Assembly: GCA_958510875.1 (NCBI GenBank)
Contig: OY294068.1
Coordinates: 180,017,411 to 180,081,410 of the forward strand
Source of the DNA: Endomychus coccineus
Lineage: Eukaryota; Arthropoda; Insecta; Coleoptera; Endomychidae
Length of the DNA: 64,000 nt
Reading direction: 5' to 3'
Position numbers and translations under genes: made by a program. Positions within the stretch are counted from its first letter, which is position 1. Every line of letters starts with the position of its first letter. This document shows, one piece after another, positions 33,301 through 45,521 of this stretch. A model generated the notes under the pieces. The model was given only the letters and a program-made list of their open reading frames with translations, was not told the origin of the DNA and did no database searches.

Positions 33301-35309
33301 GTTAATTTCAAAGAAAATAGAGCAAATTATTAATATCTTTTATTAGATTAATACATAAATTGCGCTACTTTATATCTATTTATAGTTGTTTGTTTAATTT
33401 GTACAATGTAATAATCACTTTCAACAAATAAACGCTCATGTTGTATTATTGATTTAGGATTCATATTTTAAAGTGGTGGTGATCCCACCATAGATTGAAT
33501 ATATAATATCCACATTCCGAACTATATTCATATATAGAACTTCAAAAGCAATAATAGAGGCATTATTTTTATTAATTTTTAAACAGCATAATGAATTTCT
33601 GAAAACATTCAATACGTCGCTATCATGGTCCTATTCGAAGGAACATTAGCTTGATATAGTTTCTTTGAAAAAAAGGAAGAAAAGAGAAAGCCGTGGCCTT
33701 CATGAACTTTGACACATAGTTTATATCTGTGACGTGATGTTCTGTGAACTGATATTTATATTTAACGCTGGGGTCGACGCTCAATGTTCGATGCGTAAAG
33801 ACGCTAGTATGTTTTTTGTTTAAAAAATAACAAATGTTTATGTCATTTTTTCAGTCCATGTAGATACACAATCTTGTCACTGTATTTTTTAATAAAGTAG
33901 CCATTTGGATTGGCATTTCGCTAAGGGAATTCAAAACCCCAAGAACTAGCCGTGCTACCTAACACTAATGTTGAACGTATTATCGAATAATTGCTCAATA
34001 AAATGGAATAAAATGGATGCGATAATTTGGGTAAATACGCCTAAATATTTTTACGTAACGTTTCTTCGATGTCTGCAGTATCACCGTAGATAGTACAAAT
34101 TCCGCTCCATTTTCAATATTTGAAATTTCAGAGCCATTGGAATCCTTCTTGAAATCACACATTTCTCAGCTTGTAATTAATAATGCAGTACTTTAGAAAA
34201 ATACCTTTTGACAGCGTCACAATTGCTAATGTTGATAGTATCTCACGATAGCAACCTACGCATTTATCGTAGCAACCACCAATAGCCAACTTGTGTACCG
34301 CGAGTTCAATATAATGCAAAAATAATTATTGATAAAACAGGCAAGTATGGTTATGCTTAAAATAACTTTATTGATGATTGAGGAAGTTTATACGAAATCT
34401 TGTTCGATACATGTTGCGAAATAAGTATTGTCAACCTCAGGTGAAGACTTCGGTTGACAATTTTCTCGTCGCGTGCCTAAAACATTCATATTTCGCAGCT
34501 TATCGAAAATCTGTTAACGTCCTAAATTAAAGTGATCCTAATTGAACTATTAAAATCCTGGTGGATAGGATACATTCCCTTCATTCATTTTTTCCAATTC
34601 TAGTTGTGATAGGCATCTTATGAAGGAAGTATCAAGATGGAAACTTTCGTAATAATTTATTTTAAATATCATTGTTAGTGACAATTTATCTCCTGACAAT
34701 CTAGGCATAATATAGAATATGGAGTAATATTGTGTTTTGTAAGGAACTATATTTTGAATGTAATTTTTTTCACATTTAGCAACTTTTAACAAAATAAAGT
34801 TCTTTTACATGTCTCGCTGTTCATTCAGGCATGCTTAGTTGTAGCCTCTTTTTTTAGTACAGTTCATTCTGAACATTGATATACGTTAAAAGTGAAAAAA
34901 AAAGATCTAGGCGCAGTCACGTATTGGTTAACTTATTACAACAGGTAACAGGGTAATTTTGTTGTCAGATTATTTTTCAATCAGATTTTGCGTAACCCCA
35001 ATTTCTTTGAAAGGTAGTTATGTTATTGAAGTGCATGTTTTTACGTATCAAAATTTGAGACTATTCAAATATTGATTTTCTACCCAACATTATTAATAAC
35101 TGTATTATTGGAAAACTAAGCAACTATATATTTGTTTCTTATTTATCTACAAAGTATTGAGTGATGATACTCGCATAATCACTATAAATGCCTTCTCCGC
35201 AAGCAACTGCGTGGTCAGCAAGGATGTGGGTTTATATCATGTTATGTTAGATAAGTATTCTAGCCTGTCAGCAAGAGCTGTAATATTACCAAAATCTTTA
35301 AACTATGAT
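33301..35309. other. Intergenic; contains one strong short hairpin
   Basis: No gene supported. ATTGTCAACC at 34427 pairs perfectly with GGTTGACAAT ending at 34461, and outer arms TGCGAAATA/TATTTCGCA (34415-34423, 34489-34497) extend the symmetry. Its role is unknown; it may be the end of a small element. Confidence 0.4.
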
Positions 35310-36290
35310 CATGCTGCATTAGCTGCTTCTTGGGAAACTTCCGTCATATGGTTTGCCGCCCCAACTTTGTTGGTTTCTATCAGATAGATTACTCCATGTG
35401 GTTGGTGGCTGAAGGAATCTCCTTCGATACAATGGGGATCTGTCTTAGCACCAAGTTTATTTTTGCTCCATTTCAACGATCTCTTGAAAGTGACCCCGTC
35501 TACATCTTTGCAGTTGATGGTGCACTTCATACCGCTTTCAAATATAGAACGCCTATACCTATCATCCAAAGAAGCCAGATGAGCAAGACAAAGACAGGTC
35601 GATGCAATGAATGAAGATCTGGCATGCATTTTGAAATGAGGATCTGATAATCTAGAAGAGTTTAATTTTACCAAAACTCAAGCTAGTATTTTGTCCCGGA
35701 AGGCGAATCCGGCAATCCCTAATATGATGATGTCCATGCTCGGTATCACCACCAACGGAATCCTCTCATGGGACAGCCTTGCGAGGTCCATTGCGAAAAC
35801 CACTCAAGAAAAACTTTTCAATTACATGCCTTATAATCTACAAAGCACAGATTCGATATGTCCTGGAGTACTGTTCACATGGTTGGGGTGCATCTCCTAA
35901 ACATATGTGAAGCTTTCAGAAGAGAGCTATTCGCCTGATTGTGACACTTACGAATTCATTGGCCTCTATAGTACAAGGTAGGCGATCGCTCCCTTTGCTT
36001 TAAATAATTCCGTGGTCAGCGCTCATCTCGGCTGTTGTTCCACCAACAGGCAGGTAGGCGGACTAGAGGTACTCAAGTCGATCACCCCTTCATTGTCAAG
36101 CCCGAGACCTACCGAATTTGTTTCTACGAGTCATCAATTTTCTATCTATCACTTTGCATAGTGAGATCTTGCCTGCTCCTATAACATCTAAGCTTTCAAG
36201 AGAAATTAGAATGCCTATCCCCTTTCCCAACATTCCACCACTGGCTCTCATGATGTTCTACGAGCATTATACTATAGACAAAATACATTA
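35310..36290 (+). pseudogene. Non-LTR retrotransposon RT and C-terminal remnant (family of 29590-30460)
   Basis: Broken frames resemble the copy at 29.6 kb further downstream: GISFDTMGICL (motif B remains), GALHTAFKYRTPIP, SRKANPAIPNMMMS, LGITTNGILSWDSLARSIAK and a C-terminal part recognisable in two frames to ~36280. The active site is deleted. Confidence 0.75.
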
Positions 36291-36871
36291 AAAAGAAGCA
36301 TGCGTGTAGGCTTCCAGTATATACATACAGATTGATTCAAATAGCCCGTTGTATTGCCAGTTAATAAGTGCAATACAGAAACGAAGCAGATGAGAATAGC
36401 ATGTATCCCCAAACTGGAACAAAATGGGCGTGACTTTTAAAGCGCATGTCAGTACGCCTTAACTAATGATACATACCAGGTATTTTTACTAGAGATGGGC
36501 AAAACTGTTATGTCTAAATAGAAATACCGTCATCATAATACCGAGTGAAATTACTGCAATTTCTATCTTAAATCTCAAAATAACTGTTTTGAAAATTAGG
36601 TACAAAATTGGGCATTAGACAAAATATGCTAGTCACGGAGTTACTTTTATGAAACAACAGTTGTTGAATAACAGCAGATGAATAGCAACCCACCTCTAAA
36701 TTCAAACAATGCGACCTGGGCGATGATCACTCTCTTTTCCCTATCGCGGAATACAAGTTTTTCTTCTGGTATTTAATGATTTTAAAGTTGTACCTATACC
36801 GACCTCACTGAGGACGACCGACAAAACACAGATGTCCTATATAATCTATCCTATCTTGGAAACTTTAATAC
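36291..36871. other. Intergenic, nothing recognised
   Basis: No supported coding or repeat feature. Confidence 0.35.
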
Positions 36872-38467
36872 GGAATAGACAGTGGCGGCTCCTCGAAGGA
36901 GGCTAAGGAGGCTCAGCCTCCTCACCAATTTGTCTTAATGATCATTCTTCATTTTATTTCCTGTTTCTTTGATAATTCTTTAAATTTTACAATTAATTCC
37001 CCGTTCTCAGTAGTTATTTTTTATCTGGCAACAGTGACCAGAGGCTAGATTCTCTATATATCTCAAACGCTAAATACGTGTGGTCAACACAGTTGCCGTT
37101 TTTCCAACCAGTTCAATTCACAAATAGGGTAAAACAGCGAATATGGCAACAGCCTATGGAGGCTAGCTTCTCGAATGCTCCCGGCGCAACGAGGTATAGA
37201 CCTCGTTGCCCGGCGATCGTATAAAATACGATTACTTGCCTCGGCTGCAAACTTCGACACGTGCTCTGGCAGTTGTTGTTTTTGTTTCGTGAAGCGATGT
37301 AAGGTTAAGTTATAATTTATCTGTTCGGTCGTTCGGTGAGTTATTAACAAAGAGTTCTTTGGTTATTAAATGTTAAACTGAGTAGTGATTTAGTTGCTGA
37401 TAAGATTAGTGATGACAGGTATGTTTCAAAATCGATGATTTGATACTGATAATTGTAAAAAATATTTAAGGTTAACGGGATCTGAGGTACACAATAAATT
37501 ATATTGCTGGTATTGCTTGCTCTTTACATCATACAACATGAAGTTGTATCATGTTGGGGGCACTTGGGCTATAATGATTTGAAAAATTCAGCTCGTGGTA
37601 TAGACAGACATGAAAAATTGCAGGAACATATTACATAGAGTATTAAGTTTAAATTAACGGGTAAACAGAATATTGTTAAAGGAGGAAAACATATAATTTG
37701 GTAGACAAGAAACTACATTATAAACAACTTTTTTTATGAAATTTTAGATACTATTAAAGGTCAAATTGAGATTCGATTTTCCGATTTACATGAATTGAAG
37801 TTTTTTGTATAACTTAGTTCTAAAATATAAATTTTTTGATAAAATAGCACTGCATAATGAATTATGCGTTATATACTCCGATCAAGATATTTTAGGCCAG
37901 TACGACATTCACGCTGATATGATAAAATATATGATAGACAATGATTTGCAACAAGTTTTACCTCAGTTTTATAAACTACTTTGTTTGACAGTCACTATTC
38001 CTGTCACGTCGGCATCGGTGGAGGATCATTTTCTACTCTCAAACGAATTAAAAATGTTAGTTTGATATCTATTGAAAAAGATTTAGTAAAACACAAAATG
38101 ATGAATATTTTTATAATATTATTGATCATTTTTCGCAAACTAAAGACCGTAGAATTCCGTTAATATATAAAAAAAGTTAATAAAATTAATTAAAAAAAAA
38201 CAAAATATGAAAAATTCCAAAAAATAAGAAAAAATATTTAAAATCCAAAAAAATAAAAGATAAAAAACGAACAAAAAAATTTTTTGCCAAGAGAAACTCT
38301 ATACCTCCACGTTGGTTCTTGCTGGGTAACAATTAATTTTGTCACTGAAGTAGCTGGTACGGTCGCTGTGCAAAGGTTAAAAGGCTGTGAATAGAGTATA
38401 TGTTTACAAAAACGTTTTATGTCCAGCCTCCTCTCTCAAAAATTCACGAGCCGCCACTGGGAATAGA
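36872..38467. mobile_element. hAT transposon with perfect 8-bp target duplication
   Basis: The element is 36880-38459 (1,580 bp). Termini are CAGTGGCGGCTC and its inverse GAGCCGCCACTG, flanked by perfect 8-bp direct repeats GGAATAGA (36872-36879 and 38460-38467), the hAT hallmark. Inside are remains of the transposase C-terminus but no intact gene, so it is a deletion derivative. The clean duplication indicates recent insertion. Confidence 0.93.
37805..38163 (+). pseudogene. hAT transposase C-terminal (dimerisation) remnant
   Basis: The plus-strand frame at 37805 ends LPQFYKLLCLTVTIPVTSAS followed by VE, the start of the hAT dimerisation motif. One base is then missing, and the motif continues in the next frame as GSFSTLKRIKN, then SLISIEKDLVKHK. 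It resembles the ZMYM1/TTF-type branch of hAT. The catalytic and BED-finger regions are absent. Confidence 0.8.
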
Positions 38468-39600
38468 TAGTAAACACGTTTCTATCAAAGGTTGGTATAC
38501 TAATGAAATCTAAAATTTTGTTATGTAAAACTTGAAACGACCGGACATTAATTTGTTAGTTTAAATATTAATATCAACGTTTCAAAGTCAAATTCTTCGT
38601 ATATTTTATCAATTCATACACATGTTAATATTTATTTGTACATATATATTTGTTTTGTACATGGATTTTGAACTGCGCTGCTAAACTATTATTTACTCAT
38701 AATATTAACGCTTTTTTCTACTCGTTCGTAAATTCTTTATTTCATAAGGCAATACAACTTAACATTAAATTACCAATAAGAGACTAATTTCTTTTGACAT
38801 TTTGACTTTAATAACTCAAATGGAATGAAAAACTCTCTCATACGATATTCTCTTCAATTTTTGTATAGTTAAGCTCGTTAATTCCTATTCAAAAATTGAT
38901 TTCAATTTGTTAAATTTCTAATAATTGAAGAAATACTTCCGAAACTTCGACCTCAGCCGAATAAAGATCATATCTAATTACTCCAAATTTTTCTTGTATA
39001 ATTCGATTCGTGATATTTAAATGAAAAAGAATTTCTTTCAAATGAGAAAAATATTCTCATATTATTGTTTAGTATCGTATTATAAAATTCAAATCTAACG
39101 AGAGGTTGTGAATTAGTTTTAATTTGAAGGATATAACAGTTACTTTAAGTTAATTCAATTTACTGTTGTTTGGGTTATTCTTCTTATTAATATGTTTTTC
39201 ATGCAATTACAACAAAATCGCTTACCGTATTATTATTTTAACACTACTGTACTTGGGCGAAGAAAGCTACAACTACTGAAATCTTTAAGATCACTAGAGT
39301 AAGTAGGAAGGAGAATATGAAGATACCTGGGGAGTCCCCACAGTCCTAAGCCAGACGTACTTAATAGCTGGTGCGTTCTGCTATATTTAGGGGTCTAAAT
39401 ATATTCTGTCTCTCAATTTTCGTTTGTTATTTTTGATTGTAACAAAACTTCTATCATTTTTAGTGGTAATAAGATGAGTAGCACCATTCCTTTATATATT
39501 CCATGATATTGTTTCCACCAGTAAGAACGAACGATGAAATCATGATCTCTTGAGAACAAAATTTGATAAAGAAATTTCAGGATACATTCAACTCGCAGAA
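38468..39600. other. Intergenic, nothing recognised
   Basis: AT-rich without supported features. Confidence 0.35.
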
Positions 39601-39609
39601 GGATCCGAA

Positions 39610-39680
39610 ATCCTTATTTTAAGATTTGAATGACGTCACATTGATATCATCAAAGTGTGACGTCACATAGCTACGTCAAA
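39610..39680. repeat. Repeat fragment with two CRE-type palindromes
   Basis: TTTTAAGATTTGAATGACGT followed by CACATTG... and a second GTGACGTCAC. The same block (TTTTAAGATTTGAGTGACGT) occurs at 55665-55710. TGACGTCA is the CREB/ATF consensus; function here is not implied. Confidence 0.55.
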
Positions 39681-39769
39681 TTAATTACTCTGTGGTATTA
39701 TGAAAGTATGATTGATTGTGTCAATGATTTTGGCAGTTCATCTGTCAGTATCAAAATATAATAATCGTC

Positions 39770-40270
39770 AAAACATGTCGAATGTTTTATTTGTTTCATA
39801 GACAAAGACGCTGCAGACTTCAAAATAGAATTACGTGAATCCAATTTGTTTGAAGGCTGCATCGAAAAATTTGTGTTTTGGGTTCCAGTGCAAAAAGACG
39901 ATCCACGCAGAGTTCTCATGGAATTCGTTCCTTTATAATCGTCAAAACGTGCCAACCATTGGCGACTGATTTATTTGTTTCATAGATAAATACATAACGC
40001 TGCAGACTTTACAATGAGAATTACATGAATCCAATTTGTTCAAAGGCTGCATCGTTCTTACGACAAATTTGTGTTTTGGGTTCCAGTGCAAAAAGACGAT
40101 CCTAGCAGAGGTCTCATGGGACTTTTTCTTGATAATCGTCAATACTTGCTAACCATTGGCGAATGTTTCATTTGTTTCATAGATAAATACATAACGCTGC
40201 AGCCTTTACAATGAGAATTACGTGAATCCAATTTGTTTGAAGGCTGCATCGTCCTCATGGAATTTGTTTC
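39770..40270. repeat. Tandem repeat, ~190-bp unit, about 2.6 copies
   Basis: TTATTTGTTTCATAGAYAAA recurs at about 39785, 39970 and 40165, with shared GAATCCAATTTGTTYRAAGG and TTGTGTTTTGGGTTCCAGTG blocks between. No protein is conserved among copies. Confidence 0.85.
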
Positions 40271-40604
40271 TTTAGGGAATGTAAACATGCTAATTATTTT
40301 TGAGCCCGTATTTCTCGATGATATTTCAAAATTATAAAAACATTTAAATTTTGTTATGTTAGTGAAATAATGATGTTATGACAGCTATGAAGGTAACAAT
40401 AGTAGTAACAAACAGTAGGTAATTCATTCTTATATATAATAAAACAATATATTTTCGGTTCCTACGGGTGAGGGAAGTTAGTGATCTATGAATCACGATT
40501 AATTTTGTACTCAAGTGTATGCCAAATATGCCTCGTAAAATTGAATAAGAAAAAAGCATCTACTGGACTAAATGTTCCATTGTATACCTGGCATTATTTT
40601 TTTT

Positions 40605-42235
40605 AAGCTATTGCATATAGCTTTTATCGCCGGCTTTGAGCGCGGCGACCGAATCAAGAAATTCCGTAACGAAAAATAATGTAAGACCTAAACACCTAAC
40701 ATGTGTCAAATTAATTAATTAATTTGAAGTTTCTAAAAGTGAGAAATTTCGCTATTTTATACGGATGTTATAACACTAGCGCTTTAGACTCCGGGATTTT
40801 CACGTGACCTATCGGAATTAGAAGGTTCGAATTATCTAAAAACATAATTGCATGAACTCCAGACGTCCTATGTAATTAGCTACGAACGAAATCATTTTGA
40901 CATATGCCTCTAGGAGCTCGCTACGCGCGTAGCAGAGACCTGAGAGTACCTGTTTATATTAAGCTATTGCATATATTGCATATAGCTTTTATCGCGGGCT
41001 TTGAGCGCGGCGACCGAATCAAGAAATTCCGTAACGAAAAATAACAGGAACTAGTTTATGTTGCGCTCTCTCGGGTGACTAATATTGAAAAATTGTATAT
41101 CACGACAAAAAACGATAATTCTACATTCAAGTTTTATAATAATCGAAGGCAAGCTGCATCGACTGCATATTTGTTGCAAGAATTCAAAAGACTGCCTTTA
41201 AATAGTGTTCAGACGACAGCTCAAAGTGTCTTAGATTTCCTTAGTAATAGAAATGACATTTCAATAATGAATTTCAATTGCCAAAGTCTAAATAGTCACA
41301 AATACGATTTACAAGATTCAGTTACGAGACAAACAAATGTGTTACTTCTTACCGAATCTTGCATGGCGCATGATAATCCGATTGAAATACCTAATTTCAA
41401 TTGTATTGTTCAATCCAAACGAGATACTGTTCCAAAAGGTGGGGTAGCTATTTACCAAAATAATAATATTGTAACTAATATTATGCCTCAGAATATTGAA
41501 ATAAATATTGCACACGTTAGCGATGTTAATGTTAGGCGCTCATTTTTTGGAGATATTTGTGCGTGCTTATGCAATCTTAGAAATGGCCTACACATAGTCA
41601 TGGTAGCAATTTACATTTCTCCGAATCCAAAATTGGACGAGGTAGAGCATTTTATTCATCGCACTTTACTGGAATACACTGAAGAAGGGTCGAAAATACT
41701 TGGTACAAATGCTAATAAATTTCCACTTATCTTGGCTGGCGATTTCAACATCAACTTCGCTGATAAAAAATGAGAGCGGTTGACAACTTTTCTTTCGGAA
41801 AAATTGAATTTGAAAATGAATAATGATCCACAAGAATCCACAACAAAATATGGGGCCACCATTGACGCGGTATTTTCCAGATATTTAGAGGATATCAAGT
41901 CTCAAACTTATGTCTCTTATTTCAGGTACCATAAACCTATAGTTTCAATGATAACAAATTCCTGAATAACCTACATGTATTGTAAGATAATTAAAATATT
42001 TTAAACGATATTAACTTCTCATTTATTCAATAAAAGAAAAAAATTTGTTCTCTTATCGGTCACCACCCTCAAAAAGTGTAACTTGAATTAATATCAAAGA
42101 AAAAACTTGAATTAATATCAAAGAAAAAAAAATACTGCATAAATTAAAAATAAATAAATAATTATAATTGCATAAGTTGAGAAAAAATGCTATGCAATAG
42201 CTTCACCGCGGCAGTCCCCGAGTGCCACACGTTTT
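40605..42235 (+). mobile_element. Helentron (Helitron-type) 3' part with subterminal repeats
   Basis: Two direct copies of an ~80-bp GC-richer block (AAGCTATTGCATATAGCTTT...GACCGAATCAAGAAATTCCG) lie at 40605-40679 and 40961-41044. A related core is inverted at 42188-42205 (TGCTATGCAATAGCTT). Between the direct copies is a fragment (40690-40945) of the TIR element seen at 17036. The second copy leads straight into a helicase-endonuclease coding end. Helentrons carry such short subterminal inverted repeats and a C-terminal endonuclease. Confidence 0.65.
41045..41965 (+). pseudogene. Helentron PIF1-helicase end fused to endonuclease (EEP) domain
   Basis: The frame enters as LVYVALSRVTNIEKLYI, the last helicase motif of PIF1-type proteins. 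It continues into an endonuclease/exonuclease/phosphatase domain: ISIMNFNCQSLNSHKYDLQD, LLLTESCMAHDN, KGGVAIYQNN, LHIVMVAIYISPN and LILAGDFNINFA. One in-frame TGA at 41773 interrupts it; the same frame goes on through YGATIDAVFSRYL to VSYFRYHKPI and a stop at 41965. Rep and most of the helicase are missing. Apart from that one nonsense codon the domain is well kept. Confidence 0.8.
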
Positions 42236-44639
42236 TTTTCCTTCCTATGTTATGTTTGTGAGACGGTTGCAGGCCGCAATCTCTCTGTTAACATGATATC
42301 GTTCTGTATGGATCATTTATCCACACAAAACAATACAATACATGCAGCTGATATGTCATATACAGAACTCGTGGGTATCCACGGTTGAGTGGATATAAAT
42401 TAAGCAATTCTTTCTGAAAAGGTCAATGATTCTAATCTCTTCTATAATTATTATAAAGCGAGAATGTTCTATATTTCGAGATAGATTCTTAGGTTTGACA
42501 TGTGATTAACAAAGGAACTGTATTTATGATTAAACGATGGCAGTAGCAATAATGAAGGCATGAAGAGATTTCAATTGTAATTGTTCTCTGTGGGAATGAA
42601 AAAAGAGTTTGTTTCATTCAAATTAAGCTTCAAAATGAAATCTTTGAATACAGTTTTAATGTAAATCTCATTAGTATTATATCACTAATATTTTTTTGTT
42701 ATACGAGGTCCATTCGAAAAGTAATTGATCATTTTAAATTGCGCGGTAACGGAGTTTCTTAGAGAGGTTATGTTGACAGCATTGTATTCAATCTAACGAA
42801 TAACCTCCATTTGGTTTGTTGATTCATTTCTTACTTTTTGTGTTATTGTTTTCCGAGTTAGAGTAAGTATATGTATAGATTACTATTTTCAAAATTAGAA
42901 GTTTGATGATAATCCCCGCTTCGGAAATACGTCAACACTAGAAGAATTTGAAGAAAAAAACAGCTCATTATTATGTTGAAGTTTCGAAAGGTGTAGAAGA
43001 GACGTTCCGGAAGAAAGATAGCATAACAGAGAGACTAATACCTTGTTATTTTCGTCAGTTCAAATTTTATATAAGAACCAAATTTTGACGCTGTGTAAAG
43101 GCAATCAGAATAAATTTGGCAAACTTGAGTCTGCCAGAATACTTCGAAATTGACTAATTAGATACGTACAAAATAATTGGAAGAATGAAGTTCTGTTATT
43201 TTGAAACATATGTTAAATCAATACTAATTTTTTTCATTCCTCTGTTTTCTGCAACAAATTTACAGAAAAATCATCTCCATCTTTCTTTAGGCCTAGTTGG
43301 AAATCATTAGAACTGAATTTATGGAAATGTATTTCCGTTACATGTGATAGATGAGTGTGTCTTCTGTCAAAATTCAGTTCTCAAGCTGGACATGAAGGAA
43401 TTATTCCGAGAAATTCTGGTCCCCCACGAATTCAATTGTTCGAACATGAGGTATCTTAGCTAACGGTATTTACACATTCACGTGTGCTTAACAAGGAGCG
43501 CTTGTAGTTAATTTGGTAGTATTTGCCATTTTGAACCAAAACATTCGATGGAATGTTTTGATAAAGAAAATTCACAATTTCTCGAAGCAGAATCTGTCTA
43601 GTCGAAATAATTTTATAGCTTTATTCAATTTTTATCTGGAATCATGAAGTATGAAGAGTTTCTGAATTTACAATTTGCGTTATCTGGGCAGTAGCGATGT
43701 GTTCCTTCCAATTGCTGAATGATCCAACCATGATTGCAGAAAATTCTTTGTTTGAAAGAAATAATGTTGCAATATGTGTACACCCCGCAAAGAAAGTAGA
43801 GATATAACGTTGGGAAAACAAAAGCAAATACGTTTCATTATACGTATTGATTATAGAGAATAATATTAAATCTAAGTTAACATACCATTGATACGAAAAC
43901 ACACTGAACGAAATTGTAATGTTGACACTGCCTGCCAACGACCGCTCCGCAGAACTCACTAGGACTTAGTCACTTCACTATATATTTAATTCCATCAGCT
44001 GTTAACTACATGGTGAATAAGACAAGCACATAACAAAAGCGGCAGCGCGGAGTCCCTGCCCTATTAAGTTAGAAATTGCTCTGGCATAGCTGAACGAAAA
44101 TAACTCGTAGCGGCACAAGTGCAATCGAACCCACATCGGTCAAACTCGGCAGCTTTAAAGGTCAATTTCCTTACTTGCTACATGGCGTGATGGACCTTAT
44201 GTATCTCGGTGCTCGCGAACCGGACTTGGAAAATCGATTTGCTCTTTTCTGCACATGTGTTTCTGTAGTTGTTTGACTTTTCTTTAATGTCATATCCCTT
44301 AGCGGAACCTGTAATTGTGAACAATTTCGTTCGCTGTAATTCGACTTTTGAACTGTACTTAGAAATGTTAATAATACAAGCGATTTACTCATTCATATAA
44401 TAGATTTTTATGTGTCATTTTTATCGTTATATGTTTTTACGAAAAATGAATGTTGGACATTGTATCAGTTTTGAGCAAATCTGGAACAATGCGATAATAC
44501 CTAGCATTGTGTGAATTCAATTCGGAACTGATAACACGTTTGGCTAAAACGTGGGTACCACCTCCATTCTCTTTAAGAGTGCGTCTCAAATACACCGCTT
44601 CCATTTCCGATTTAACAATATACATATATTTGACTTACG
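42236..44639. other. Intergenic; possible mariner relic at ~42700-43000
   Basis: TACGAGGTCCATTCGAAAAG at 42702 looks like a mariner TIR, and FDDNPRFGNTST (about 42903-42940) resembles the transposase linker DDPRSGRPST. Nothing else is recognisable and no gene is supported. Confidence 0.35.
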
Positions 44640-45322
44640 TGGATATGTTTGGTTTTTCGCTACCATCGCATGTAGCTGTAACTATATATTCAATGGTCCC
44701 TCCGAATCCATTTAGATTGCCAAACATTCCATATAATGAACAGAATCAGCTGTACATGTACATCTTTAATTCTCTCTTGGAATCGCGCTATATGTCTAAC
44801 CTTCCAGAATATAGGTGTCATCACTCATCAAATGTAGCTGTAACTGTATATATTTGATAGTTTCTTGAAATTCAGTTAGATTGTCAAATCTTCCACAAAA
44901 TAAATAGCATCTGCTCAACATGTAAATATTCAATTTTCCTTTGGAATCGCGCTAAATGTCTAACCTTCCACAATATAGGTGTCATAAAAAGTAGATGTAA
45001 TTGCTTATATTTGATAGTTCCTTGAATTTGAGTTAGGTTGTCAAACGTCCCACAAAATAAATAGCATCAGCTGTACATGTACATATTTAATTCTCCCTTG
45101 GAATCATGCTAGATGTCTAACCTTCCACCAATATAGCTGTCATCAAAATAGCTGTAACTGTATGTATTTGATAGTCCCTTGAATTTCAGTTAGATTGTCA
45201 AACCTTCCACAAAATAAATAGCATCAGCTGTGCATGTACATATTTAATTCTCCCTTGGAATCATACTAGATGTCTAATCTTCCACAATATAGCTGACATC
45301 AAATGCAGGTGTAACTGTATAT
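44640..45322. repeat. ~158-bp satellite array, left part
   Basis: The block CTTGAATTTCAGTTAGATTG recurs about every 152-170 bases (44694, 44864, 45016, 45175), with AAATAAATAGCATCAGCTGT and CCCTTGGAATCGCGCTAGAT in each unit. The array continues after the inserted PLE. Confidence 0.9.
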
Positions 45323-45375
45323 GTTGAAAAATCTTGTCTTCCGGATGGATTCCGCGTCACAATAGCTCGACTTGA

Positions 45376-45418
45376 TGCCGACGTTTCGCCAACCATTACA
45401 GGTGGCATCTTCAGGGCA
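45376..45418 (-). ncRNA. Hammerhead-like motif, PLE family D (left arm)
   Basis: Minus strand, 43 nt: stem I UGCC/GGCA, core CUGAAGA, one extra U, stem II GCCACC/GGU(U)GGC with a bulged U, then GAAACGUC. Stem III would be AC/GU with no loop at all, so a single molecule may be unable to fold; dimeric folding has been proposed for hammerheads with minimal stem III. Confidence 0.55.
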
Positions 45419-45521
45419 GGCTTGAGGCTTGAACTGAAACTGGTTCTACTGGTTTCTGTAGCCGTATTTATTGTAGGAAAAATCCTTCACGCTACATAGT
45501 TCACTGCCTTTGTTCCGGTGG

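Noticed and set aside
39770..40270. CRISPR-like array
   Set aside because: Units are ~190 bp and similar throughout, with no short repeat and unique-spacer pattern; it is an ordinary tandem repeat in an animal genome.
44100..44170. Second tRNA-like or SINE promoter (GGGTTCGATTGCA on the minus strand)
   Set aside because: Only a B-box-like stretch is present; there is no convincing A box, stem pairing or second copy in the window.
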